Shown: positions 25,352 to 34,358, numbered from the stretch's first letter. The stretch: DNA of 64,000 nucleotides from CAYVRJ01 sp964453645 (GCA_964453645.1 CAYVRJ010000004.1:1-64000), one strand, 5' to 3'. The notes: a model not told the origin generated them from the letters alone. Made by a program: numbers and translations.

Positions 25352-27423
25352 GATTTATTTTCCCCTTTAATAAAGTGAGCGTTTTTAGTGGTTTTGCCGA
25401 TCAGTCCATCACAACAATACAGCAGTGCCGGAAGCACCGTTAGCACGATGACAACGGATAGTATTGCCCCTCGACCGATAAACGTTCCAAGCTGTGAAAG
25501 TATCTCGTTGGAAGAAATGATGCCGAGCACAAGGCCACCCAGTGTTAAAATGCCGCCCGATGTGAGAACAGACAGCGTTACCCCACTGAGTGTATTGAAC
25601 AGTGCCGTGTTTTTGTCTACAAGTTTTCGTTCCTCCAAATACCTGGTTGAGAGCAAGATTGCATAGTCCACCGTTGCGCCAAGCTGTATTGAACTGATGA
25701 TCAGGTATGCAATATAGAAAATAGGTTGATCGCTAAAATAAGGAACCGCCATATTAATCCAAATAGCCGCTTCGATGGCAAGTACCAGTATAAACGGCAG
25801 GATCAGAGATTTCATGGTTAGTAAGAGCACCAAGAACACCGCTGCAATCGCCACGAAGTTTACCTTTACCATATCGGCTGTAACAACGCTTTTAAGGTCA
25901 AACGTGTTGGCAGTCTCTCCAGCCAAGTAGAATTCGTCGTAATATTTTGCAATTGTGTTTTTTGCACGCTCCACAAACGCAAATGCCAACTCTCCCTCAA
26001 ATTCGCAGTTTACCGTAAGTATCATGCGACTGTAATTTTGACTGATCAGCTTGCTTCTTTGATGGGAGTCTAAGAATTCGGGGGGGATCTCCACCCCGAC
26101 GATATCCACAAAGGAGATGACATTGGTTACTTCGGGTAGTTTTTGAAGGTCTTCCGATAAGGTTTTTTCGGTGGGCATATCCCCCTGGGGAATTAAAATC
26201 ACCATTTGATTGGATCGTCCAAACACAGTTTCAATGGCTGCTTTTTCAATTGAAACCTGTGAGGTGTCGGGGAACATCTTGGAAGCACCGTAATAAAAGT
26301 CATTTGCGTTTTGTGCCAAAAAGGACGGTATGAGCAAAATCAGAAATATAATCAGTGCAGGTACTTTGAGTTTACCCACAAGGCGTGCAAACCCACCCCA
26401 CTTTGGAAACAGTGGTTTGTGCTCGGTTTTGTCTATCAGCTTATAGGATAATAGGGTCAACACAGGTAGAAGTAATAGCACGCAAAGCATACTCAAAATA
26501 ATGGCCTTTGCCATGACAAAACCCATATCTGGGCCTATTTTAAATTGCATGAGTGCCAGTGCCGCAAAGCCGATTACGGTGGTTACACCGCTTGCAGTTA
26601 TGGTTGAAAATGCTGCCTTCAAAGCCTTTATCATGGCTGTAGAAACGTTGTCACCTTCATGTCGATAGTCGGCAAAACGATGCAGCAAGAATATGGAATA
26701 GTCCATTGAAACGGCAAGCTGTAATATGCCACCTGCTGAATTTGTCACAAAGGAGATTTCACCAAAAAATAAATTGGTGCCTCGGTTTAACACGATGGCA
26801 ATGCCAATGGTGGCTAAGAAAAGAACGGGTTCAAACCATGAACTGGTGGTGAGTAATAGAATCAAAAAAACGATGGGCAGAAGAATCAGTGTGATTTTTT
26901 GCACTTCCTTGGAAGAGGTCTCCGTTGCAGCAGCCGTATTCACGGCCGAACCGGCAAAAGCAGATTCAAATCCGCTATCGCTGATGAGGTTTCTGATCTT
27001 TGCAATGGATTCTATTTTCTTATTGTCATTAAGGTTTAGTGAAAACAGGGCGTTTTCGTCCTTGTAATAGTTTTCTACTATTTTCTGATCGGCAGTTTCT
27101 AGGGGCACATACATATTCACCGAATCGTCCAGCCATAAAATCTCATGTACGCCATCGATTTGTTGGATCTGCTTTTTTAACTCCAGTGCTTCTTGAATGC
27201 TGACCCCGCATACCATCACTTTGGCATTCGACACACCTCCGCCAAACTCTTGCTCCATAATATCAACCGCTTGGGTAGACGGTGCACTGTCGGGCAGATA
27301 ATCTAAAATATTGTAATTGATGCTGACACCCGTGGACAGCAGCATACATAAAAGTGTTACAGCGGCAAAAACAATCAGGACTATTTTTTTATGATTGACA
27401 ATCGCACCAAAGAAACGTTCCAT
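25348..27423 (-). CDS. MMPL/RND-superfamily transporter
   Basis: The protein has 691 residues and about 11-12 TM helices in two homologous halves (TM1 at about 13-33, a cluster at 175-345, another at 505-675), with extracytoplasmic loops after TM1 of each half. The second TM cluster of each half keeps the SSD-like arrangement, for example SMDYSIFLLHRF near residue 235 and GATVDYAILLSTRYLEE near 585, whose Asp-Tyr pair is the proton-relay site of MMPL proteins. Length fits the YdfJ-like bacterial group. The divergent TetR gene probably represses it. Likely roles are export of a lipid, fatty acid or drug. Confidence 0.9.
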   Translation of the reverse strand: MERFFGAIVNHKKIVLIVFAAVTLLCMLLSTGVSINYNILDYLPDSAPSTQAVDIMEQEFGGGVSNAKVMVCGVSIQEALELKKQIQQIDGVHEILWLDDSVNMYVPLETADQKIVENYYKDENALFSLNLNDNKKIESIAKIRNLISDSGFESAFAGSAVNTAAATETSSKEVQKITLILLPIVFLILLLTTSSWFEPVLFLATIGIAIVLNRGTNLFFGEISFVTNSAGGILQLAVSMDYSIFLLHRFADYRHEGDNVSTAMIKALKAAFSTITASGVTTVIGFAALALMQFKIGPDMGFVMAKAIILSMLCVLLLLPVLTLLSYKLIDKTEHKPLFPKWGGFARLVGKLKVPALIIFLILLIPSFLAQNANDFYYGASKMFPDTSQVSIEKAAIETVFGRSNQMVILIPQGDMPTEKTLSEDLQKLPEVTNVISFVDIVGVEIPPEFLDSHQRSKLISQNYSRMILTVNCEFEGELAFAFVERAKNTIAKYYDEFYLAGETANTFDLKSVVTADMVKVNFVAIAAVFLVLLLTMKSLILPFILVLAIEAAIWINMAVPYFSDQPIFYIAYLIISSIQLGATVDYAILLSTRYLEERKLVDKNTALFNTLSGVTLSVLTSGGILTLGGLVLGIISSNEILSQLGTFIGRGAILSVVIVLTVLPALLYCCDGLIGKTTKNAHFIKGENKS

Positions 27424-27478
27424 TCAAATTCTCCATACTTGACAAGTGTTGAATAAATATCTATACTTGATTATATTA

Positions 27479-27516
27479 ATGATTGTCGATTATTGCAATC
27501 ATCAATGGTATTGCAA
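27479..27516. promoter_or_regulatory. Two overlapping inverted repeats, candidate TetR operators
   Basis: ATGATTG-N10-CAATCAT (27479-27502) and TTGCAAT-N10-ATTGCAA (27493-27516) are both perfect 7-bp dyads with the same spacer. They lie in the divergent spacer between the MMPL and tetR-like genes. The right arm overlaps TTGCAA, which with TATCAA 17 nt further on could be the regulator's own promoter. Confidence 0.55.
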
Positions 27517-27566
27517 CAGTTGTTTAATGAACATATCAACCGCAGAATGTTGAATAGGGGACGAAA

Positions 27567-28145
27567 ATGAGCGAGATTGTTGACCGAAGGGTTCGCAAGA
27601 CAAAAAAGCAGTTGCGGCAGGGACTTGCCGCTCTACTTGCAGAAAAACCAATCAAAAATATCACCGTGCGTGAAATATCCGATCTTGTGGATATTAACAG
27701 GGGTACGTTTTATTTGCATTACAAAGATATTTTCGATATGGTGGAGCAAATTCAAAACGAGATGTTTGAAGAATTGAGCACGATTTTAGATTTGCACAAG
27801 GAGAACAGGTTAAACAGAGAACCCCTTCCACTGCTGATTGCCATTTTTAATTATCTTGCCGAGAATGCACAAATGGCAAGTGTGCTGATGAGCAAGAACG
27901 GTGATGCTTCCTTTATCGGCAAATTCAGCGATATGATGAAGGAAAAATTAATAGACGACTGGACGCAAATCTTTCAGGTGAAAAACCCCGTCTATTTTCA
28001 TTATGCGTTTTCCTTTATTATGTCTGGCTGTATTGGTTTGTTTAAGACATGGCTGGATGGCGGCATGAGCGAAACTCCCGAAGAAATTGCACAACTAACC
28101 TACACAATGGTGGTAAATGGCCTGCCAATACAAATGAACGGTTAG
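27567..28145 (+). CDS. TetR-family transcriptional regulator
   Basis: The protein has 192 residues with an AGGGGA ribosome-binding site. The N-terminal helix-turn-helix (about residues 12-60) has the TetR pattern KNITVREISDLVDINRGTFYLHYKDIFDMV. The C-terminal part is all-helical and contains the TetR_C-like F-H-Y-A-F-S-F-I-M-S-G-C-I-G segment near 146-160, as in the DhaS/YxbF-type group. It is divergent from the MMPL/YhgE pair and adjacent to the dyads at 27479-27516, so it is their likely repressor. Its stop overlaps that of the convergent DUF3795 gene by 4 nt. Confidence 0.9.
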   Translation: MSEIVDRRVRKTKKQLRQGLAALLAEKPIKNITVREISDLVDINRGTFYLHYKDIFDMVEQIQNEMFEELSTILDLHKENRLNREPLPLLIAIFNYLAENAQMASVLMSKNGDASFIGKFSDMMKEKLIDDWTQIFQVKNPVYFHYAFSFIMSGCIGLFKTWLDGGMSETPEEIAQLTYTMVVNGLPIQMNG

Positions 28146-28702
28146 AATGATTGTTTCGGCTTTTTATTGAGCTTTAATAGGATTTGCCTTTGTCCTGCAA
28201 CAGATTGAAACAATGCTGAGGCAATGGCAGCTCTTTCTTTGATATTGAGATCAGTGTCTGTTGTTTGTTCAGCAATTTGTTGAACAATGGTTTTTACATC
28301 TTCTAAGTCTAAAAGATTCACTGCTAAGCAAAAGAAACTCTTTTTACGTCCATCGTTATAGTGTTGAATCAAATGCTTAAGTATTGCTGCTTTTTCCGAC
28401 AGTTCCGTTTGATATAACTCAACGCCTAACCTTTTGGCTTTCTCCATATCTTTGAGCTGATTTCGGTGGGTTATAAAGGAATCAAAGGCTTCAATCCCCT
28501 TATATTTTTCACAAGGATATTTATTACATTGATAGCAATAGTCTATTTTACCGTGCTGCAAGCTGCATCTAGCGATCGCACACCCCTGGTTCCCCGCTCC
28601 ACCGCCGCAGCCGGGGCAGTAGTTGTCCAGCTTCATGGAGCAAAGCGCACAGTTTAGACCGCACAGTGAAAACATAAGATCATTTCTCTGAAAATCTTTC
28701 AT
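28142..28702 (-). CDS. DUF3795-type cysteine-rich protein
   Basis: The protein has 186 residues. The N-terminal 65 residues contain 12 cysteines in a pattern CGLNCALCSMK ... CPGCGGG ... GCAIARCSLQ ... YCYQCNKYPCEKY, typical of DUF3795, which is thought to bind zinc or an iron-sulphur centre. The remainder is helical and charged. No enzymatic motif is seen. It is usually found as a stand-alone gene in Clostridia and methanogens. AAAGGA precedes the ATG. Convergent with the tetR-like gene, and probably independent of it. Confidence 0.82.
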   Translation of the reverse strand: MKDFQRNDLMFSLCGLNCALCSMKLDNYCPGCGGGAGNQGCAIARCSLQHGKIDYCYQCNKYPCEKYKGIEAFDSFITHRNQLKDMEKAKRLGVELYQTELSEKAAILKHLIQHYNDGRKKSFFCLAVNLLDLEDVKTIVQQIAEQTTDTDLNIKERAAIASALFQSVAGQRQILLKLNKKPKQSF

Positions 28703-28776
28703 CTTAAATCCTTTAGCAAATATTCGTTTTACTCATAAAAGTCCACACATACGCTTTCTTTTAATACACTGCCTGC

Positions 28777-29167
28777 TCAAAAACCTATGATTTGAATATT
28801 CTCCTCTGTAAGTGCGGAATAGTCAACCGTTAATTCTTTTGCACCAGCTAAAAAACCATCAACCCACTTTATCAAAGATAAGCTCGTAAGACAGCTTTAC
28901 GCCATTTGGAAAGATATCCTCTTTCAGTAATTTTGTTGTATTGATCTTGTTTATCTCTTCTAAACTATGATACCACAATGATACCCGTTTGTCTGTTTCA
29001 CTTCTGTGAATAGTATAATAATCAGGTATTCGACAAAAAAGGAAATATTCGTTTTTGCACGAATTTATAAAGCAAGTGATGAACCCCAACGATTTAGGAA
29101 TAGCATTCTTAACGGCATTGACTATTGCTGTTAATTTGCTTTTTTTCTGGGATAGCAGATTAATATT
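28777..29167 (-). pseudogene. Frameshifted small gene of unknown family
   Basis: On the minus strand an open frame without a good start runs from 29167 to a TGA at 28859 (it includes CRIPDYYTIHRSETDKRVSL). One base later the +1 frame continues with a coding-looking stretch (KWVDGFLAGAKELTVDYSAL) to a TGA at 28777. Joining them gives one protein of about 130 residues. The lost start and the frameshift near 28862 suggest a decayed gene. A sequencing error would give the same picture. No family is recognised. The 28703-28776 remainder is non-coding. Confidence 0.42.
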
Positions 29168-29282
29168 TCACGAGTTCATGACAGACAAATGTAGATTTGA
29201 ACATATTTATTAAGTAACATAAAGGTTTTAAACAGAAAATAAGTTTTAAAAAATAGACTCAGTTGTTAAAGGTAATAATAAG

Positions 29283-29604
29283 ATGCTAGACATTGAAGTA
29301 CTAATTCATAAGATAACCAACTTGGTTGAAGGCTTACAAAATACTTATTGCAATGAATTTGAAGTTGAAATTATATTTCGCAGTAATATTGCGTTTAGAT
29401 CAATTCTCTATTGTAAAAACTGCATGGCACAAATTATTGTTGATATTCCACAATTTGCTCCATACAGGTGTGTGCTTTGAAGTAGGTGCAATAATTAATG
29501 GAAGAGCCGATAATATTTATTGTTGGTATGATGAGGATAAAGATCAAATTTCAGATGTTTTATTTTCACTTGAAAAAGGGATAGAATTTGCTATAAAATA
29601 TTAA
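29283..29604 (+). pseudogene. Frameshifted small gene, immunity-protein-like size
   Basis: An ORF starting at 29283 (MLDIEVLIHKITNLVEGLQN, with AAAGG upstream) reads well to about 29466, then hits a stop at 29478. The next frame carries a plausible continuation (FEVGAIINGRADNIYCWYD, to 29604). The shift lies in a GTGTGTG run; two more bases there would restore a 107-residue protein. The composition, acidic with a C-x-x-C pair, resembles small immunity or SMI1-like proteins, but I cannot place it. Confidence 0.45.
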
Positions 29605-29708
29605 CCAATAAAATGAACAATCAATTGTAAAGGAATTATTTATTAAAGCATTTTAACACACAAATTTAACTCGATGACTAATAAAGGAACAATTAAAAGA
29701 GGGGTTAT

Positions 29709-29993
29709 ATGAAAAAGATAATTTACAGTAAAGGTGGTATCCTTTTCTTGGTAGGTGATATCACAATGTTAATTTTCCTATTCATTAAAATTGAACAATC
29801 AATTCTTTCGGGAGGGATAATACCCATATTCATGGATGCATCTGTGCTGCTATTCGTACTGCCTGGTTTGTACTTGATTGGCAAACAATTAAAAGAGAGC
29901 AAACCTAAATTAAGTAAATTTTTATGCATTATGGCCATTATTTATACTGTAGTAACACTCTTTTCTTTGACATTAGATATTATATATTTTTAA
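29709..29993 (+). CDS. Small membrane protein, 94 aa
   Basis: There are three hydrophobic segments (about residues 10-29, 36-58 and 70-92), the second and third separated by a charged GKQLKESKPKLSK loop. AGAGGGG lies 5-10 nt before the ATG. It shares its loop and last helix pattern with the 89-residue protein at 30682 (IGKQLKESKP versus IGKGVKETKP), so the two are paralogues. No function known. The following 30000-30180 stretch contains only a short TM-like remnant (AIFYGIIGITFLIVEI) without a start. Confidence 0.65.
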   Translation: MKKIIYSKGGILFLVGDITMLIFLFIKIEQSILSGGIIPIFMDASVLLFVLPGLYLIGKQLKESKPKLSKFLCIMAIIYTVVTLFSLTLDIIYF

Positions 29994-30194
29994 TAAGCTT
30001 TTTATAAAAAGGATATAAAACCAGTGTAGCAGGGGTTGGTAAATAGGTGCGTTACGGCTATATTTTACGGTATAATCGGAATTACTTTTTTGATTGTAGA
30101 GATTATGAATTTAGTGCGTTAGTGTTGTGTGTTCCTACAGCCTTAAGAAAAAGGTTTAAATGTACAATTCCGAAATAATTTGGAGGAAAATAGT

Positions 30195-30434
30195 ATGGCA
30201 AGAATGAATTGTAGATGTGGAGAGGTTTTGTCAAATTCAATGGCTCCAAACGGTATTCAATTAAGGGTTTATACAGATAAAGAGTGGGATTCAATATTAG
30301 AAAACGACATAATTGAGACATGGAAAATTCCATTACCAAGCCACGATGTGTGGAAGTGTCCAAAATGTGAAAGGGTTTATGTCTTTGCTGGAGGTTGTGA
30401 CAAAGCAGTCAAAGTTTATGCACTAGAGGCGTAA
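30195..30434 (+). CDS. Small zinc-ribbon-like protein
   Basis: The protein has 79 residues from the ATG at 30195, which has GGAGG 8 nt upstream (a longer frame from 30180 would start inside that site). Two Cys pairs (NCRCGEVL near residue 5 and WKCPKCERVYVF near 57) flank a helix-strand region, consistent with a single zinc-bound ribbon. The family is one of many small proteins found in bacterial accessory regions, often with immunity genes. No specific function can be given. Confidence 0.65.
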   Translation: MARMNCRCGEVLSNSMAPNGIQLRVYTDKEWDSILENDIIETWKIPLPSHDVWKCPKCERVYVFAGGCDKAVKVYALEA

Positions 30435-30456
30435 GTTAAGCTTATATGGAGTCTGA

Positions 30457-30668
30457 ATGAATTTAAATACACAAGAAAAATGGATTGAGGCTGCAAAATC
30501 ATTTTCTAAAAGTACTGATAGTATAGTATGGGTCCAGAATGTCAAGTTTGCAACCTTAAAGTAACAGATACACATTATAAAAATAAAGTTGAAAGATTAT
30601 TATATTGTGAAAATTGCGGAGCTAAAAACTACTTACTTTTAAGCAATAAAATGATTTATAACGGTTAA
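30457..30668 (+). pseudogene. Frameshifted small zinc-ribbon protein
   Basis: An ORF from 30457 (MNLNTQEKWIEAAKSFSKST) runs into a stop at 30564, while the frame starting at 30528 (MGPECQVCNLKVTDTHY, ending NYLLLSNKMIYNG) carries C-x-x-C and C-x-x-C pairs. Joining them with one extra base near 30525 gives a roughly 70-residue protein of the kind that begins with a helix and ends in a two-Cys-pair ribbon. Alternatively the 46-codon ORF alone is expressed. Confidence 0.45.
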
Positions 30669-30681
30669 AGACGGGGGAGAA

Positions 30682-30951
30682 ATGAAAAACAAAAACGTTA
30701 GAAAAGCAGTCGTTTTATTTCTATCAAGCTTTGTTATTATAACATGTATACGGCAATTTAGTGCCTATAATGAAAAACTGTTTGCCACTTTAGAATTTGT
30801 AATAGCAGCAAGTTTAATAACATTTTCAATATTTTTTATAGGGAAGGGTGTGAAAGAAACTAAGCCAACCATTGGTTTATTGATTTATATTGTAGCAATA
30901 GCAAATTTGATTGTGTGTATTATTGGAATTTTAAAAGAGTTATTAGATTAA
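30682..30951 (+). CDS. Small membrane protein, 89 aa (paralogue of 29709)
   Basis: There are three hydrophobic segments (about residues 9-24, 36-53 and 64-84) with a charged G-K-G-V-K-E-T-K-P loop before the last. It has the same order and loop as the 94-residue protein 0.7 kb upstream, and both have a GGGG-rich ribosome-binding site. A TetR-family promoter begins just after its stop. Function unknown. Confidence 0.65.
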   Translation: MKNKNVRKAVVLFLSSFVIITCIRQFSAYNEKLFATLEFVIAASLITFSIFFIGKGVKETKPTIGLLIYIVAIANLIVCIIGILKELLD

Positions 30952-30956
30952 ATGTT

Positions 30957-31003
30957 TTGACAAACTATTAAATCCATGTTATGATAATTAAACTATCAGT
31001 TTA
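30957..31003 (+). promoter_or_regulatory. Consensus promoter with TetR-type operator
   Basis: TTGACA (30957-30962), 17 nt, TATGAT (30980-30985). Immediately downstream is the dyad TAAACT-ATC-AGTTTA (30989-31003). An operator covering the transcription start of a tetR-like gene is the usual sign of autorepression. Confidence 0.75.
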
Positions 31004-31020
31004 GTTTTTGGAGTAATAGT

Positions 31021-31665
31021 ATGAAACCCAATAAGCGTTTAAAACTTGCAGAATTTAATCGAAATAATATTCTTGAAGCTGCGAAGGTCTTATTTTTTGA
31101 ACAAGGTGTTGCCAAGACCACAGTGGACGATATTGCAAAATCTGCTGATTGCAGCAAAGCCACCATGTATGTCTATTTTAAAAATAAGGACGATATATAC
31201 TATCACATCGTTTTTGAATATATGACCATTTTCTATAACGAAATCCAACGCTGTGCAGAATCCAAGCAAAGTTTTCAGTCTGGATATTCTCAACTCTGTG
31301 ATTCCCTCGTTAGACTTGAGCAAACCTATCCAATGTATTTTGGGTATGTGCTGGGGTTTATCAGCGTGAAAAGTGATGAGCGTGTGGAATTGCCTATTCT
31401 TGAATCCATCTATACCATTGGTGAAAAAATGAATGAGGTAGTCAAAGAATTTTTGCAGGGCGCTAAAGAGGCCGGAGATATTGCAGAAGATATTGATATC
31501 GCCACTGCCGTTTTCGTATTGTGGTCTAGCATTTGCAGCTTAATCACCTTTGCTTCAAACAAAAGCCAATACATTGAAGAAAGCCTTGGGATCAAACGGG
31601 AGGATTTCTTAAAAAACGGGTTTGCCATGATATTGAAAATGATTGACAATAGGATGGATGGTTAA
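31021..31665 (+). CDS. TetR-family transcriptional regulator
   Basis: The protein has 214 residues. The helix-turn-helix (about residues 12-58) reads ILEAAKVLFFEQGVAKTTVD, then SADCSKATMYVYFKNKDDIY, a standard TetR pattern. The C-terminal ligand domain is helical, with EYMTIFYNEIQRCAESKQ and a final IKREDFLKNGFAMILKMID helix. It lies directly behind its own operator and 1 nt before the FMN-binding membrane protein gene, which it should therefore regulate in the same transcript. Confidence 0.9.
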   Translation: MKPNKRLKLAEFNRNNILEAAKVLFFEQGVAKTTVDDIAKSADCSKATMYVYFKNKDDIYYHIVFEYMTIFYNEIQRCAESKQSFQSGYSQLCDSLVRLEQTYPMYFGYVLGFISVKSDERVELPILESIYTIGEKMNEVVKEFLQGAKEAGDIAEDIDIATAVFVLWSSICSLITFASNKSQYIEESLGIKREDFLKNGFAMILKMIDNRMDG

Positions 31666-31666
31666 T

Positions 31667-32326
31667 ATGATTTTTGGCATAATCAATGCAATACTATTCT
31701 TGATTTCCTGCATCATTCCTCTTATTGCAAAAAAGCAAACATACAGAGGAAAAGCCATGATGAAAGTCCATTGCAGAATTAGTGTTGCTGCAACTGTGCT
31801 GGCAATTGTTCATTTTATTCTCACCCTCAGCCTAATCAACCAACGTCCGTTGGGACTATTTATCGTGGGCGGAGTGATGGTGTTGTGTATGATAGCGTCC
31901 AGTCTTCAATACCTTTTCGGTAAGCCAGGGCGTTTAACGCATCGTATACACAGGATTTTGGCTTTGATAATTTTGGCAGGGTTATGCCTTCATGTATACA
32001 TTGGATTATCGAGTTTTTCAAACTATAAGAATGCAGTTTCTCAAATCCACATTTCAGATGTAGAACTATCATCGGTGCCCGACGGAGTCTATGAGGGTGC
32101 GTGTAATGTGGGGTATATTTATGCCCGGGTACGCGTCACAGTTTCAAACAAAACGATTACGCAGATTGACCTGCTGGAACATAGAAACGAGCAGGGTGAA
32201 GCTGGGGAACGCATTGTAGATTCCATCATACAGGAGCAAACTGTGCAGGTGGATGCGATTGCAAGTGCAACCAATTCCAGTACCGTTATCAAAAAAGCTG
32301 TGGAAAACGCACTAACAGGCAGGTAA
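31667..32326 (+). CDS. Four-TM membrane protein with C-terminal FMN-binding domain
   Basis: I take the ATG at 31667, 1 nt after the TetR stop (219 aa). Four TM helices (about residues 2-21, 40-60, 68-90 and 102-122) carry several His residues (VHCR, IVHFIL, THRIHR, LCLHVYIG) placed as in b-type haem-binding bundles. The C-terminal 90 residues form an FMN_bind-like domain whose end, DAIASATNSSTVI, matches the D-x-[IV]-[ST]-G-A-[ST]-x-[ST] flavinylation motif of NqrC/RnfG, with Ala in place of Gly. A role in membrane electron transfer is inferred. ApbE, the flavin transferase, is not in the window. Confidence 0.75.
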   Translation: MIFGIINAILFLISCIIPLIAKKQTYRGKAMMKVHCRISVAATVLAIVHFILTLSLINQRPLGLFIVGGVMVLCMIASSLQYLFGKPGRLTHRIHRILALIILAGLCLHVYIGLSSFSNYKNAVSQIHISDVELSSVPDGVYEGACNVGYIYARVRVTVSNKTITQIDLLEHRNEQGEAGERIVDSIIQEQTVQVDAIASATNSSTVIKKAVENALTGR

Positions 32327-32357
32327 GATGATTTCCCCCACTATAGCAAGGGTAAGA

Positions 32358-34358
32358 CTAAAATCCTAGTGCACCTACCGCATAAGCAGTGACGGTTGTC
32401 CCTAAGTGAATGATGCTATTTCGTGCTTCTGCCTTATCGTCATGCACCTTAAACGAGATGGTTATGTTTCCCTTTGCTCCTCGCTTAATGGCTTCGCTTT
32501 TTGCACCGTCACAAGCCTGTGTTGTAGCATATTCCACTGCTTCGTCAAACTCTTCAAACTCTTTGTTTTGGTCGTTTCCATAAACGGTATATCCCGAAAT
32601 ACCCTCTGCACTGTAGTTGGTTTTAACTTTCACCGAGTGATGGGTGCTGACACTGCCCATGATGGCACCCAATGCATTTGCAACTTCATAATGCTTTGGG
32701 ATTACACACGATGTGCCCAGTATTTTTGCAACATCTTCTAAAAAGTTAAAGATGGGTGCACCAATGCCGACTAGGGAATAGCCTGTACCAAAGGAAGATG
32801 AAAGCAGATTGTCTCGTTTGCCTGTCTTTGCCTCCTCATAATTTTCCAAAATAAACCGTTCGATATCTTTGTTGACACCATGTTTCATATATTCGGGGTA
32901 TTTGTTTTCCAGCATTGCTTTTACAATGTTGACATATAATTTGCGCTTTACTTCATCATAAACCAAATCACAAAGTTTATCTACGGATATATCGAGGTTG
33001 TAGGCAGCAAAATCTGCTGCAAGCCTTGATGCTTCGGATGAATATCTATTAAAATCACCTTTGATGTGCATGATGTCGGTGGGGGTAAGGCCACAAATCT
33101 GCACAACCCCATCTTTTATTAACCTGTGCACATCAAGCGTATAAATATCTTTGCCGATGGCTTTTGCGGCTTGCGTTAAGATGAGGGGTTTTTCCTTTAA
33201 TGCAGCACAAAACAGCTTTTCTTCAGCCGTATACCTTGAGTTTTCGCTGATATCTTTAATGAGCATAAAGTGCTCATATAGAAACAGAGTATGCTGTCTG
33301 GTTTGCAGTGTCTTTAGATTCGCAATAATTTCAGGAAATTTAGAAGCTGCAATACACAGGGGGATGATGCGGTAGTCTTCTAAATATAATTTTTTACCAT
33401 TGTAATGGATTGCACTATCTCCGCCTAAGCCAAAGGTTTTCACATACAAGCCATCCACAAAAGTTTTCCACTTTCCAATTGAAACGCCGTCCAGCACAGT
33501 TACGGGCACACCGTCCCGAACAATTGCAATATCTGTGGTGGTGCCACCCATATCCACAATGATGCTATTGGGGTTGTCTGCCAGTTGTGTCCCGCCTATG
33601 GCACTAGCGGCAGGGCCGCATAACAGGGTTTCCACGGGGCGCAAGGATGCAAACTCTTCGGACATCAAACTGCCGTCACTGCGCACAATCACTACTGCCC
33701 CATGCATATTACGAATTGCCATTGCTTTTTTAACAGCAATTAAGAATTCTTTGATGACGGGGAATAACCCTGCGTTGAGTAATGTGCTTGAACCACGCTG
33801 TAAGCAGTTTAGTTCTGCAAATAATTCGTGTCCGCACACAACGGGTATATTGTGCGTTCGTTCAAAAATTTCTTTGGCTCTTTTCTCCACGACGGCACCG
33901 TTGCGCATGGCGTTCATCTCAATGATTCCAACGCCATCCAAATGCTCAAATCCACTTGCAAGCCCATCCTCAAATAACTCCCAATTTGGTTCCCCTTCTA
34001 TTTCTCCCGAGAATTTTGTAAAACTCTCTTGAATATAAATATCTTTGGATGGTGGCAAGCCATATTTCCCACCTAGTTCATCAATAATCTCCGGCTCCCC
34101 GCCAAAAAAGATCAGCTTTGCTTGTCCGCTTTTGTTCTCCACACAAGCATTGGTTGCCAATGTGGTGGAAAGTGATATCACTTCGGCTTTTTGTGCCAAA
34201 TCAGCCGGAAGCCCGTCTATGGCGCCTAAAATGCCAATAGATAAATCGTTTTTTGTGGTTAATGATTTTGCTGTTCCCAAAATTTCTTTGTTTTCAAAGT
34301 CGTAAATAACAGCATCTGTGTATGTACCGCCCGTATCAATCCCTATTCCAAGTTTCAC
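32358..34358 (-). CDS. Hydantoinase/oxoprolinase family protein (HyuA-like)
   Basis: The protein has 666 residues from a GTG at 34358 with GAGGGG 7 nt upstream; a TTG 15 nt earlier is in frame but lies within that site. The N-terminal HyuA_N region has IGIDTGGTYTDAVIYD (ASKHA phosphate-1 loop), the central hydantoinase A domain has SIIVDMGGTTTDIAIVRDG (phosphate-2), and a third glycine-rich segment LGGDSAIHY follows. These ATP-dependent enzymes open cyclic amides (5-oxoproline, hydantoins) or carboxylate ketones. The partner HyuB subunit is absent from the window, so this single-gene version may have another substrate. No operon neighbours. Confidence 0.85.
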   Translation of the reverse strand: MKLGIGIDTGGTYTDAVIYDFENKEILGTAKSLTTKNDLSIGILGAIDGLPADLAQKAEVISLSTTLATNACVENKSGQAKLIFFGGEPEIIDELGGKYGLPPSKDIYIQESFTKFSGEIEGEPNWELFEDGLASGFEHLDGVGIIEMNAMRNGAVVEKRAKEIFERTHNIPVVCGHELFAELNCLQRGSSTLLNAGLFPVIKEFLIAVKKAMAIRNMHGAVVIVRSDGSLMSEEFASLRPVETLLCGPAASAIGGTQLADNPNSIIVDMGGTTTDIAIVRDGVPVTVLDGVSIGKWKTFVDGLYVKTFGLGGDSAIHYNGKKLYLEDYRIIPLCIAASKFPEIIANLKTLQTRQHTLFLYEHFMLIKDISENSRYTAEEKLFCAALKEKPLILTQAAKAIGKDIYTLDVHRLIKDGVVQICGLTPTDIMHIKGDFNRYSSEASRLAADFAAYNLDISVDKLCDLVYDEVKRKLYVNIVKAMLENKYPEYMKHGVNKDIERFILENYEEAKTGKRDNLLSSSFGTGYSLVGIGAPIFNFLEDVAKILGTSCVIPKHYEVANALGAIMGSVSTHHSVKVKTNYSAEGISGYTVYGNDQNKEFEEFDEAVEYATTQACDGAKSEAIKRGAKGNITISFKVHDDKAEARNSIIHLGTTVTAYAVGALGF

